From Pseudomonadota bacterium (GTDB taxonomy: Bacteria > Pseudomonadota > Alphaproteobacteria > Reyranellales > Reyranellaceae), in NCBI GenBank assembly GCA_023436825.1, contig JAEZHS010000217.1, forward strand, positions 1 through 11,843: a stretch of DNA of 11,843 nucleotides, written 5' to 3'. Shown here piece by piece: positions 1 through 6,537 of this stretch (positions within the stretch are counted from its first letter, which is position 1; the number at the start of each line of letters is the position of its first letter). The position numbers and the translations under genes are program-made. The notes under the pieces are model-generated. The model saw only the letters and a list, made by a program, of their open reading frames with translations. It ran no database searches and was not told the DNA's origin.

Positions 1-47
1 TGTCGAACCTGCAGAAGCGGGCAGCGAACTACAAGGACCCGACCTGA
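1..47 (+). CDS. 3' end of an upstream gene (partial)
   Basis: In the third forward frame the window opens with codons for S-N-L-Q-K-R-A-A-N-Y-K-D-P-T followed by TGA at 45-47. The composition is protein-like, and the stop falls one base before a large inverted repeat, which is a natural gene end. Only about 14 residues are visible, so the family cannot be recognised. The second forward frame is also open here (to a TGA at 86-88) but runs straight through the hairpins, so it is less likely. The call rests on position and codon character only. Confidence 0.4.
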   Translation, partial: SNLQKRAANYKDPT

Positions 48-117
48 TCTTCCGGGCCGCGCGCATCTTGCGCGCTCATGAATCATGAGCGAGCTGCAAA
101 GCTCGCGGTCCGGAAGA
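48..117 (+). other. 70-base cloverleaf (perfect four-way junction)
   Basis: Every base fits a four-helix junction. The outer stem pairs 48-60 with 105-117 (13 pairs, one a G-U wobble at 56/109). Hairpin 1 pairs 61-65 with 69-73 (loop TCT). Hairpin 2 pairs 74-80 with 84-90 (loop AAT). Hairpin 3 pairs 91-95 with 100-104 (loop GCAA, a GNRA tetraloop). The helices abut with no linker bases. The wobble and the GNRA loop favour an RNA read on the plus strand. It lies between the probable upstream stop and the oxidoreductase start, so it could be a 5' leader element, a 3'-end processing or terminator structure without a U-tract, or a copy of a dispersed palindromic repeat. The base pairing is directly visible; the role is unknown. 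Confidence 0.75.
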
Positions 118-142
118 CCATGAGCCGGCTGAGGAGCAACAC

Positions 143-1132
143 ATGAACCGCCAATGGCTCTACGCCAAGCAGCCCCAGGGCAAGATCGGGCCCGACACCT
201 TCCAATGGACGGAGACGGCGATCCCCGAACCGCGCGACGGCGAGGCGCTGGTGCGCACGCGCATGCTGTCGCTCGATCCCGCCAACCGCGCCTGGATGAT
301 GGGCAAGACCTATCGCGATGCGCTGGAGCCCGGACAGGTCATGAGCGGCTTCGCCATCGGCGAGGTGGTGGATTCCAAGACCGGCGGGCTGAAAGCCGGC
401 GACATCGTCGAGGGCGATTGGGGCTGGCAGGATTATGCCGCCATGCCGGCGCGTCGATTGACCAGGCGAACGATCAAGGCGCCGCTCGAACTCTTGATCG
501 GACCGCTCAGCGTCACCGGCCTGACGGCCTATTTCGGTTTGCTCAACGTCGGGCAGCCCAAGCCCGGTGACACGGTGCTGGTATCGGCGGCGGCCGGTGC
601 GGTCGGCACCATGGTCGGCCAGATCGCCAGGCTGGCCGGCTGCCGCGTCGTCGGCACGGCAGGCGGCCAGGACAAGTGCGACTGGCTGGTGCGCGAGCTC
701 GGCTTCGATGCCGCGGTCGACTACAAGGCGGGCGGCGTGTACCGCGCGCTCCGAGCCGTTTGTCCCAACGGCATCGACGTCTATTTCGACAATACCGGCG
801 GACCGGTGCTCGAGGCCGCGCTGTCGCTGATGAACCTGCGCGGCCGCATCGTCTGCTGCGGCAACGTCTCGCAATACGACGTCGAGAAGCCGGCGCCCGG
901 GCCGATGGCGGTGCCCGGCCTGGTGGTGACCAAGCGACTGCGGATGGAAGGCTTCATCGTCATGGACTTCTACGATCAGCGCGCCGAGGCCGAGGCGAAG
1001 CTTGCCCGCTGGGTGGAGGAAGGAAAGATCAAGGCCATCGTCGATGTCGTAGACGGACTCGAGAAGGCGCCGCAGGCGCTGATCGGCCTGTTCGAAGGTC
1101 GGAACAAGGGCAAGATGGCAGTGCGCGTGTAA
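143..1132 (+). CDS. NADP-dependent oxidoreductase, CurA/MDR family
   Basis: This 329-residue protein is a full-length zinc-independent medium-chain dehydrogenase/reductase of the CurA / leukotriene-B4-12-hydroxydehydrogenase type. These are cytosolic enzymes that use NADPH to reduce activated C=C bonds of alpha,beta-unsaturated carbonyls. Residues 1-110 form the GroES-like lobe. The Rossmann lobe begins near residue 143, with VLVSAAAGAVGTMVGQIA (145-162) as the AxxGxxG nucleotide loop. The YFDNTGG stretch at 214-220 and the GRIVCCG stretch at 234-240 are typical of the family. No structural zinc cysteines are present. The ATG at 143 is preceded by GAGGAG at 131-136 (6-base spacing). The next gene starts 90 bases after its stop and is a transporter, so a shared operon is possible but not shown. 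The true substrate cannot be read from sequence. Confidence 0.93.
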   Translation: MNRQWLYAKQPQGKIGPDTFQWTETAIPEPRDGEALVRTRMLSLDPANRAWMMGKTYRDALEPGQVMSGFAIGEVVDSKTGGLKAGDIVEGDWGWQDYAAMPARRLTRRTIKAPLELLIGPLSVTGLTAYFGLLNVGQPKPGDTVLVSAAAGAVGTMVGQIARLAGCRVVGTAGGQDKCDWLVRELGFDAAVDYKAGGVYRALRAVCPNGIDVYFDNTGGPVLEAALSLMNLRGRIVCCGNVSQYDVEKPAPGPMAVPGLVVTKRLRMEGFIVMDFYDQRAEAEAKLARWVEEGKIKAIVDVVDGLEKAPQALIGLFEGRNKGKMAVRV

Positions 1133-1222
1133 CGCTGCAACAAGTCTCGCTTAACGCCATCGCGTTCCTCCTCTAGGCTGGCACCCAAGGCGGGTAAACG
1201 CCGGTAGTCTGGAGGAAACAGT

Positions 1223-2566
1223 ATGAGTGAGTCGATTTCTCGCCGGCGTGCCCTGCAGGGGGCGGCTGCCCTGGGCGGCCTGGCCGCGCCGATGCTCAAC
1301 ACCGTGACGGTCTATTCGCAGAGCAGCGCCTTCAACTGGCAGCGCTTCAAGGGCCAGGCGATCGAGATCGTGATGGAAACCGGCCCGCGCGCCGACCTCG
1401 TCAAGAAGTACCAGAAGGAGTTCGAGGAGAAGACCGGCATCAAGGTCGGCCTGGAGATCATCCCCGAGCAGCAGGCCCGCCAGAAGACCACGATCGAACT
1501 CAATTCGGGCAAGCCTTCGTTCGATCTCTTCAACATCGCCTATCACGTCCAGAAGCGGCAGATCGAAAAGGCCAGGTGGCTGTTCGACATCACGCCGTGG
1601 ACCAAGGATCCGCAGATGACGCCGGCGGAATACGAGTTCGGCGACGTCTCCAAGCCGGGCTGGGACTATGCCACGCAAAGCGACGGCAAGATCACCAGCC
1701 TGCCGATGTTCGTCGACTACTTCATGATCTACATCAACAAGGAGCTGTTCGCGAAGAAGGGCCTGCAGCCGCCCAAGACCATGGACGAGATGATGGATGC
1801 GGCGGCCAAGCTCAACGACCCGGCGGCCGGTATCGCGGGCTACGTCGGGCGCGGCCTGCGCAACGCCAACGTCCCGCTGTGGACCCAGTATCTGTCGGGC
1901 TGGGGCCAGGAGACGACCAAGGGCAACCCGCCGCAACTCATCACCGACACGCCCGACGCCATCGCCGCGGCCGAGTACTACAAGAAGATCCTCAGCAGCT
2001 ACGCGCCGCAGGGCGTGACCGGCTTCAACTGGAACGAATGCCAGGGCCTGTTCATGCAGGGCCGCGCCGCGATCTGGCTCGACGGCATCGGCTTCGCGCC
2101 GCCGGCCGAGGACAAGACCAAGAGCCGCGTCGTCGGCAAGGTCGGCTACATCCTGCCGCCCGCCGGCCCCAAGGCGCATCATTCGGTGTTCTTCGGCGGC
2201 GGCGCCGCGATCCCCAACGCCAGCGCCAAGAAGGAAGCAGCCTACATGGCGGCGCTCTGGATGACGGGCCGCGAGATGACCAGCCGCATGCTGCAGACCG
2301 GCGGCGGCGTGCCGTTCCGCACGGCGCCGCTCAGGGATCCCAAGGTGCTGTCGGGCCTCACCATTCCCAAGGAATGGGCGGACTGTGCGGCCGGCTGCGC
2401 GCCGATCTCGATGCCGGGCCTGCCGGTGATCGTGCCGGTGACGCAGTTCCGCGACACAATCGGCACGGCTCTGACCAACATGCTGGGCGGGGCCGATCCC
2501 GCCGCCGAGCTCAAGCGGGCGACCGCCGAATTCAAGCCGATCCTCGAGAAGAGCGAGCAGGGCTGA
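1223..2566 (+). CDS. Sugar ABC transporter solute-binding protein, Tat-exported
   Basis: This 447-residue family-1 extracellular solute-binding protein should capture a carbohydrate or related solute in the periplasm and deliver it to the two permeases encoded next. The N-terminus has a twin-arginine signal: S-R-R-R-A-L-Q at 6-12 fits the Tat consensus except for F at the fifth position, and a short apolar stretch (about 13-30) follows. Export of the folded protein is therefore likely. Cleavage probably falls near residue 30-35, although no clean AxA site is seen. The mature part has the expected opening (KGQAIEIVMETG, then KYQKEFEEKTGIKV at 62-75) and an aromatic-rich ligand region (WTKDP, YFMIYINKELF). 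Start choice: ATG at 1223 follows GGAGGAAACAGT (SD at 1211-1216). The substrate cannot be specified; its CUT1-type partners suggest a sugar, oligosaccharide or glycerol phosphate. Confidence 0.93.
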   Translation: MSESISRRRALQGAAALGGLAAPMLNTVTVYSQSSAFNWQRFKGQAIEIVMETGPRADLVKKYQKEFEEKTGIKVGLEIIPEQQARQKTTIELNSGKPSFDLFNIAYHVQKRQIEKARWLFDITPWTKDPQMTPAEYEFGDVSKPGWDYATQSDGKITSLPMFVDYFMIYINKELFAKKGLQPPKTMDEMMDAAAKLNDPAAGIAGYVGRGLRNANVPLWTQYLSGWGQETTKGNPPQLITDTPDAIAAAEYYKKILSSYAPQGVTGFNWNECQGLFMQGRAAIWLDGIGFAPPAEDKTKSRVVGKVGYILPPAGPKAHHSVFFGGGAAIPNASAKKEAAYMAALWMTGREMTSRMLQTGGGVPFRTAPLRDPKVLSGLTIPKEWADCAAGCAPISMPGLPVIVPVTQFRDTIGTALTNMLGGADPAAELKRATAEFKPILEKSEQG

Positions 2567-2607
2567 GCGCGAGGGGCTGAATGTACGGGCGGCGCGTGGC
2601 GTAGCGT

Positions 2608-3516
2608 ATGGCCGGAGCGGACATCTCTGGAGGCATGACGGCCCGGGCGTCGGGAGACGCCCGGCTGCGGCCCTATCTCGGCTTCATCTGGCCGGCACTG
2701 GTGGTGTGCACGGCCGTCATCATCTTCCCGTGGCTGTTCACGGTGTGGATGAGCCTGAACGACTGGCACATCGGCAGCGAGCGTGCCTTCATCGGCCTCG
2801 CCAACTACGCCAACCTCGCGACCGACCGCCGCTTCCTCGAAGCGATCGGCCACACCTTCTACTTCACCATCCTCGCCGTGTTCCTGCCGCTGGTGCTGGG
2901 CACCATGGCGGCACTGGTCTTCCACAAGAAGTTCCGCGGCCGCGGCTTCTTCCGCACCCTGTTCATCATGCCGATGATGGCGACGCCGGTTGCGGTGTCG
3001 CTGGTCTGGACCATGATGTTCCATCCGCAGCTCGGCGTCCTGAACTACCTGCTGAGCCTGGTCGGCCTGCCGCCGTCGCAATGGGTGTTCGCCACCGGCA
3101 CGGTGATCCCGAGCCTGATCCTGGTCGAGATCTGGCTGTGGACGCCGTTCGTCATGATCATCGTGCTGGGCGGGCTCGCCTCGCTGCCGACCGAGCCCTA
3201 CGAGGCCGCCCTGATCGACGGCGCCTCGCAATGGCAGATGTTCTGGAAGATCACCTACCCCCTGGTGCTGCCCTTCCTGGTGGTCGCGATGATCATCCGC
3301 ACGATCGATGCGCTGAAGGCGTTCGAGACGATCTGGGTGATCACCAATGGCGGACCCGGCACCGCCTCGGAAACGCTGAACGTCTATCTCTACGCCCAGG
3401 CGTTCGCCTACAACCAGGTGGGCACCGCCTCGGCCGTCGTCGTGGTGTTCTTCGCCATCATCGTGGCGTTGTCGCTGGTGCTCCTGTGGGCCCGGCAGAA
3501 GGCGAAGTGGTCGTGA
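2608..3516 (+). CDS. Sugar ABC transporter permease, MalF/UgpA type
   Basis: This 302-residue inner-membrane permease is one half of the transport pore of a CUT1 importer. About six membrane segments are visible (roughly 25-48, 83-105, 117-137, 165-190, 216-233 and 272-294). The EAA loop that docks on the ATPase is clear: E-A-A-L-I-D-G-A at 199-206, continuing to the conserved P at 218. The C-terminal F-E-T-I-W-V-I-T-N-G-G-P-G (239-251) is a hallmark of MalF/UgpA-like permeases. The ATG at 2608 lacks an obvious Shine-Dalgarno. An in-frame ATG at 2635 has GGAGG only one base away, too close to be a good start, and either start leaves the membrane domain intact. A seven-codon ORF with GAGGGG before it (2581-2604) stops three bases upstream, so re-initiation may supply ribosomes. 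Its stop overlaps the next start. Confidence 0.92.
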   Translation: MAGADISGGMTARASGDARLRPYLGFIWPALVVCTAVIIFPWLFTVWMSLNDWHIGSERAFIGLANYANLATDRRFLEAIGHTFYFTILAVFLPLVLGTMAALVFHKKFRGRGFFRTLFIMPMMATPVAVSLVWTMMFHPQLGVLNYLLSLVGLPPSQWVFATGTVIPSLILVEIWLWTPFVMIIVLGGLASLPTEPYEAALIDGASQWQMFWKITYPLVLPFLVVAMIIRTIDALKAFETIWVITNGGPGTASETLNVYLYAQAFAYNQVGTASAVVVVFFAIIVALSLVLLWARQKAKWS

Positions 3517-4364
3517 GCGCCCTCGCCCTCGACAAGCGCACCAGGCGCCGGCTGCGCAAGGCGGTCGACAAGGTGGCCCTGGCCCTCGCCGTGGCGGTGC
3601 TGCTGGCGCCCTGCCTGTTCGTGTTCTTCTGGATGCTGTCGCTGTCGATCAAGTACGACATCGACAACACGGCCTGGCCGCCGGTCTTCTGGCCCGAGGA
3701 GCCGACGCTGGACAACTTCCGGCACGTCTTCGAGGAAAGCCCGATGTTCCTCTACTTCTGGAACAGCGTGCAGGTGACCGGCAGTGCCACCCTGGTGGCC
3801 CTGCTGCTGGGCGTGCCGGCGGGCTACGGCATCGCCAAGGCCAAGGCGAACGGGCTTGCCGCCATGCTGCTGCTCAGCCGCATGACGCCGGGCCTGTCCT
3901 ACCTCATCCCGCTGTTCACCCTGTTCCAGATGATGGGCATGATCGGCACGGTGTGGCCGATCGCGCTCACCCACATGGTGATCACGCTGCCGATCGTGGT
4001 CTGGATCATGATCGGCTTCTTCGAGACGCTGCCGCACGAGCTCGAGGAGGCGGCCCGCATCGACGGCGCCAACCTCTGGCAGGCCTTCCGCTACGTCGCC
4101 CTGCCGCTGGCCCGCCCCGGCATCGTCGTGGGCGCGATCCTGTCGTTCATCTATTCCTGGAACAACTTCATCTTCGGCGCCGTGTTCGCCGGCCGCACCA
4201 CCCGCACGATGCCGGTCGCGGTCTACAACATGCTGACCTTCGAGAGCTTCGCCTGGGGGCCGCTCGCCGCGGCGGCCATCGTCGTCATGCTGCCGGTGCT
4301 GATCCTGACCGTCGTCATCCAGCGCGAGATCGTGCAGGGCCTGTCGGCCGGCGGGGTGAAGTAG
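3513..4364 (+). CDS. Sugar ABC transporter permease, MalG/UgpE type
   Basis: This 283-residue second permease pairs with the preceding one. I place the start at GTG 3513, which overlaps the first permease's TGA (GTGA). The reading frame is open further upstream, but that part lies inside the first permease and is not protein-like. After a basic N-terminus (K-R-T-R-R-R-L-R-K) come about six membrane segments (roughly 21-44, 87-108, 118-140, 148-170, 203-222 and 251-270). The EAA motif is E-E-A-A-R-I-D-G-A-N at 178-187, followed by LPLARPG. The segment YSWNNFIFGAVFAG (214-227) and a C-terminus ending near V-Q-G-L-S-A-G-G-V-K are classic for the MalG/UgpE branch. The overlap implies coupled translation and equal stoichiometry. 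No ATP-binding subunit follows; the next gene is on the opposite strand. Confidence 0.93.
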   Translation: MSALALDKRTRRRLRKAVDKVALALAVAVLLAPCLFVFFWMLSLSIKYDIDNTAWPPVFWPEEPTLDNFRHVFEESPMFLYFWNSVQVTGSATLVALLLGVPAGYGIAKAKANGLAAMLLLSRMTPGLSYLIPLFTLFQMMGMIGTVWPIALTHMVITLPIVVWIMIGFFETLPHELEEAARIDGANLWQAFRYVALPLARPGIVVGAILSFIYSWNNFIFGAVFAGRTTRTMPVAVYNMLTFESFAWGPLAAAAIVVMLPVLILTVVIQREIVQGLSAGGVK

Positions 4365-4398
4365 TCCCGCCGTCCCGTTAAATCGCGCAGGCAGCGCT

Positions 4399-4839
4399 CT
4401 AGTCTCGCGTGATCTTGAGTTCGTCACGGCAGGCCTTGCTGAAGGCGAATAGCGGGTCCAACTCGCCTGCCGGAGCGATCTCGGCGAACAGCCGAACGTC
4501 CTTGTTCGGGGCGAAGTAGGTGGCGCCGATCTGTCTCATGACCTTCTCGGCCTCATGCAAGGTCGTCGGAGCGCCGAACAGGCGGATCGTGCTCACGATC
4601 GCATAGAGATGGACGAGCTTGGCCGGATCCTCGAGCTCGTGCTCGAAAGCGTCGACAAAAAGTCTCGACGCCTCTCGAATGAACTCTCCGTAGAGCTCCT
4701 CGCGGTGGGCACGGTCCTGCATGCGCCGTGCCGCGCGCGCTTGCGACGCTTGCGTGGCCCAGGTCGTGACGAACGAGGCCAGCGCGCCGATCGCTGATCC
4801 GGCCAACGCGAACACGGCGGAGGTGTAGGACGGGTCCAT
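4399..4839 (-). CDS. Small membrane-anchored protein of unknown function
   Basis: This 146-residue protein is not a family I recognise. Residues 7-28 form one apolar helix (AVFALAGSAIGALASFVTTW), probably a single membrane anchor. A strongly charged helix rich in A, R, Q and E follows (about 30-75, e.g. RAARRMQDRAHREELYGEFI), which may be a coiled coil or membrane-proximal stalk. The C-terminal half is a soluble alpha-helical segment. Such short anchor-plus-helix proteins are common in alphaproteobacteria and usually uncharacterised. The start is ATG at 4839 reading left; a GAGG/AAGG-type ribosome site lies just upstream on the same strand. It converges on the ABC transporter operon with only 34 bases between stops and no evident terminator hairpin. 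A possible 29-codon ORF precedes it by 18 bases on the same strand. Function unknown. Confidence 0.8.
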   Translation of the reverse strand: MDPSYTSAVFALAGSAIGALASFVTTWATQASQARAARRMQDRAHREELYGEFIREASRLFVDAFEHELEDPAKLVHLYAIVSTIRLFGAPTTLHEAEKVMRQIGATYFAPNKDVRLFAEIAPAGELDPLFAFSKACRDELKITRD

Positions 4840-4857
4840 GCCTTGCCTCGCGGCACG

Positions 4858-4947
4858 TCAGGGAGCCTGGAAGCCGATGCGCTGGTGCGTGTCGCAGAGC
4901 GGCTTACTCGCACTGCCCGCGTCGATGAGAGCTGCTCCGTCCATCAT
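4858..4947 (-). CDS. Possible 29-residue small ORF or leader peptide
   Basis: On the minus strand an ATG-ATG pair at 4947-4942 is preceded by AAGGAGAGG, a strong ribosome binding site ending right at the ATG. It opens a 29-codon ORF (begins MMDGAALIDAGSASK, ends IGFQAP) with TGA at 4858-4860. The stop is 18 bases before the start of the 146-residue anchor protein, a spacing compatible with translational coupling or a leader peptide. The peptide has no membrane segment or recognisable motif. The strong SD is the main evidence; chance is a real alternative because purine runs are common in this genome. Confidence 0.3.
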   Translation of the reverse strand: MMDGAALIDAGSASKPLCDTHQRIGFQAP

Positions 4948-5207
4948 CCTCTCCTTGGAACCTGGATCGCGACCACCGGCCGAAACTAGGCGCTGTGATC
5001 CGCTGCAATCGACTGCACGAAGGCAGCGGATCTCCTGTGCCGAGGTATTGGTTGTGATCTCGTCTCGCCAAAGGGACGCGATCGATTTTGCGACAACCTA
5101 TCCCAAGTGCCAGGTCGCCCTGTCCAATGGCGAAGCAAAGCAGCCGCCGGGACAGTATCGGCGATTCGCCAGAGCGTTCATTGATTGCCTCGCCCGCAGA
5201 GCCGGGT

Positions 5208-5232
5208 CGCCCGGGCTCGAGCAGCCCGGGCG
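5208..5232 (+). other. 10-bp GC hairpin upstream of the SDR gene
   Basis: CGCCCGGGCT (5208-5217) pairs perfectly with AGCCCGGGCG (5223-5232) around a five-base loop. The stem is entirely G-C except one pair and sits about 45 bases before the start codon at 5277. No T-run follows, so it is not a typical rho-independent terminator. It could be a 5' UTR stem affecting mRNA stability, an operator, or simply a GC-rich palindrome. The pairing is directly visible; the role is inferred. Confidence 0.5.
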
Positions 5233-5263
5233 CTTGTGGCGTCGCTCTCGTGGAGCGGCTGGC

Positions 5264-5274
5264 AGGAGGTGATC
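5264..5274 (+). promoter_or_regulatory. Near-perfect Shine-Dalgarno deciding the SDR start
   Basis: AGGAGGTGATC at 5264-5274 is complementary to the 3' end of bacterial 16S rRNA over about 11 bases, far longer than usual. It ends two bases before the ATG at 5277, while its GGAGG core has normal spacing of about 7. This fixes the start at 5277 rather than at in-frame codons further upstream and predicts efficient translation. Confidence 0.8.
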
Positions 5275-5276
5275 TC

Positions 5277-6047
5277 ATGAAGATCGTAGTAATCGGTGGA
5301 ACCGGCTTGATCGGTTCAAAGGTTGTCGAGAAGCTGAGGGCCAAGGGCCACGAAGCGGTTGCGGCGGCGCCGAACACCGGCGTGAACACGATCACGGGCG
5401 AAGGCCTGGCCGAGGCGCTTCGCGACGCCGAAGTCGTCGTCGACGTGGCCAATTCGCCGTCGTTCGCGGGCAAGGCCGCGATGGATTTCTTCCAGGTCGC
5501 GGGCAAGAACCTGACGGCTGCGGAAGTGGCGGCGGGCGCCAAGCAACACGTCGCGCTGTCGGTCGTCGGCACCGAGCGGTTGCAGGCCAGCGGCTACTTC
5601 CGCGCGAAGCTCGCCCAGGAAGCCGAGATCAAGAGCTCGCCGATCCCCTACACGATCGTGCACGCCACGCAGTTCTTCGAGTTCCTGCGCGCCATCGCGC
5701 AATCGGGCACCGAGGGCAATACGGTGCGCCTCTCGCACTCGCTGTTCCGGCCGATGGCGGCCGAAGACGTCGCCACGGTGGTGGCCGAGGCGGCGCTGGC
5801 GCCGCCGCTCAACGGGACGATGGAGGTCGCCGGGCCGGAGCCTTTCTACATCGACGAGCTGGTCGGCAAGGTCCTCGTCTACGACAAGGACTCGCGAAAG
5901 GTCGTCGTCGATCCCGAGGCGCTCTACTACGGCATCAAGCTGACCGACAAGTCGCTCGTCCCCGGGGCGAATGCCCGGATCGCGTCGACCACGTTCGATT
6001 GGTGGCTGACCCACGTCTCGGCCCCGACAAAGAGAGCCGCTGCCTGA
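5277..6047 (+). CDS. NAD(P)-binding SDR/NmrA-like oxidoreductase
   Basis: This 256-residue atypical short-chain dehydrogenase is of the NmrA/NAD(P)H-binding type. It opens directly with the Rossmann strand and glycine loop (MKIVVIGGTGLIGSKVVEKL; GxxGxxG at 7, 10 and 13). An SVVGTERL segment (95-102) ends strand 4, and Y107-F-R-A-K111 preserves the YxxxK catalytic pair, so reductase activity is possible. Many relatives only bind the nucleotide and act as redox sensors or stress proteins. The HATQFFEFL segment (129-137) matches the substrate-side region of the family. The start is fixed by the exceptional Shine-Dalgarno at 5264-5274. Its stop lies 17 bases before the next gene, which has its own strong SD, so the two probably form an operon. 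The substrate is not predictable. Confidence 0.9.
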   Translation: MKIVVIGGTGLIGSKVVEKLRAKGHEAVAAAPNTGVNTITGEGLAEALRDAEVVVDVANSPSFAGKAAMDFFQVAGKNLTAAEVAAGAKQHVALSVVGTERLQASGYFRAKLAQEAEIKSSPIPYTIVHATQFFEFLRAIAQSGTEGNTVRLSHSLFRPMAAEDVATVVAEAALAPPLNGTMEVAGPEPFYIDELVGKVLVYDKDSRKVVVDPEALYYGIKLTDKSLVPGANARIASTTFDWWLTHVSAPTKRAAA

Positions 6048-6064
6048 ACGAGGAGGATCAAGCG

Positions 6065-6487
6065 ATGACGAGGATCTTGTGTATTGGCGTCGCCGTCGCG
6101 CTCGGCGTCGCCACCGGGGCAAATGGTGTCTTCATGCTCGTCGCACCGGAGGCGTGGTATTTCGCGGTGCCGGGTGTCACGGACACGGGACCATTCAACC
6201 AGCATTTCCTTCGGGACATCGGCTTGATCTTCCTGTTCATCGCGGCGGCGTTCCTGACGGGCGCAGCGCTGCCGCGCTATCGCGTCGTCCTGTGGGCGGC
6301 CCCCACGCTCTGGCTCGCGGGTCACGCCCTCTTCCACTTCTGGGAGGTCGCGGCCGGCATTTGCGGACCGTCGGTGCTCATGCGGGACTTTCCCGACGTC
6401 ACGCTCCCGGCCCTCATCGGCATCGCCCTGACTCTCTGGGCATTCAGCGAAGGCCGCACTTCCGAAAGTGTTCGCTTGCCGCTCTAG
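6065..6487 (+). CDS. Four-helix membrane protein of unknown function
   Basis: This 140-residue hydrophobic protein is probably an inner-membrane protein with four helices (about 3-27, 50-68, 74-97 and 112-127). Conserved-looking polar residues sit at the helix ends: PEAWYFAVPGVTDTGPFN (28-45), then H47, R50 and D51. The third helix carries H87-A-L-F-H-F-W-E94, an intramembrane H-x3-H-x2-E pattern that could bind a metal or haem, or line a quinone or proton site. I do not recognise a named family. The ATG at 6065 follows AGGAGGATC at 6051-6059. The frame is open further upstream, inside the SDR gene, but that part is implausible. The tight linkage to the SDR gene suggests a joint role, perhaps in redox or membrane stress. 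That is inference. Confidence 0.82.
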   Translation: MTRILCIGVAVALGVATGANGVFMLVAPEAWYFAVPGVTDTGPFNQHFLRDIGLIFLFIAAAFLTGAALPRYRVVLWAAPTLWLAGHALFHFWEVAAGICGPSVLMRDFPDVTLPALIGIALTLWAFSEGRTSESVRLPL

Positions 6488-6537
6488 CGAGCGCTCGACC
6501 GCCATCGGCCACTGTCGCCTGATCGGCTCGATCTGGT

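Larger units (their letters stand above)
4840..5276. other. 437-base divergent intergenic region
   Basis: This gap separates the minus-strand anchor protein from the plus-strand SDR gene and must hold both promoters. A plus-strand frame is open from 4838 to 5272, but its product (many R, P and S residues, no domain) does not look like a protein. I see a possible minus-strand small ORF (4858-4947), a strong GC hairpin (5208-5232) and a near-perfect Shine-Dalgarno (5264-5274). No convincing -35/-10 pair stands out. The middle part (about 4960-5200) shows nothing I can assign. Confidence 0.5.

Noticed and set aside
1151..1179. TTAACG, 17 bases, TAGGCT as a promoter for the solute-binding protein gene
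   Set aside because: Spacing is ideal, but the -10 matches the consensus at only about three positions. Not enough to call.
1151..2182. Long minus-strand frame antisense to the solute-binding protein gene
   Set aside because: Product is a GC-codon shadow rich in R, D, L and V with no domain. The plus-strand gene has a signal peptide, an SD and family features.
3408..4427. 339-codon minus-strand frame opposite the second permease
   Set aside because: Composition dominated by H, R, D and Q, typical of antisense shadows of membrane proteins.
4838..5272. Plus-strand 144-codon frame in the divergent gap
   Set aside because: No domain, basic and P/S-rich, and its end runs into the SD of the SDR gene in another frame.
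6488..6537. Palindrome CGAGCGCTCG after the membrane-protein gene as a terminator
   Set aside because: No loop room and no T-run. The gap between the convergent genes shows no stable terminator stem.
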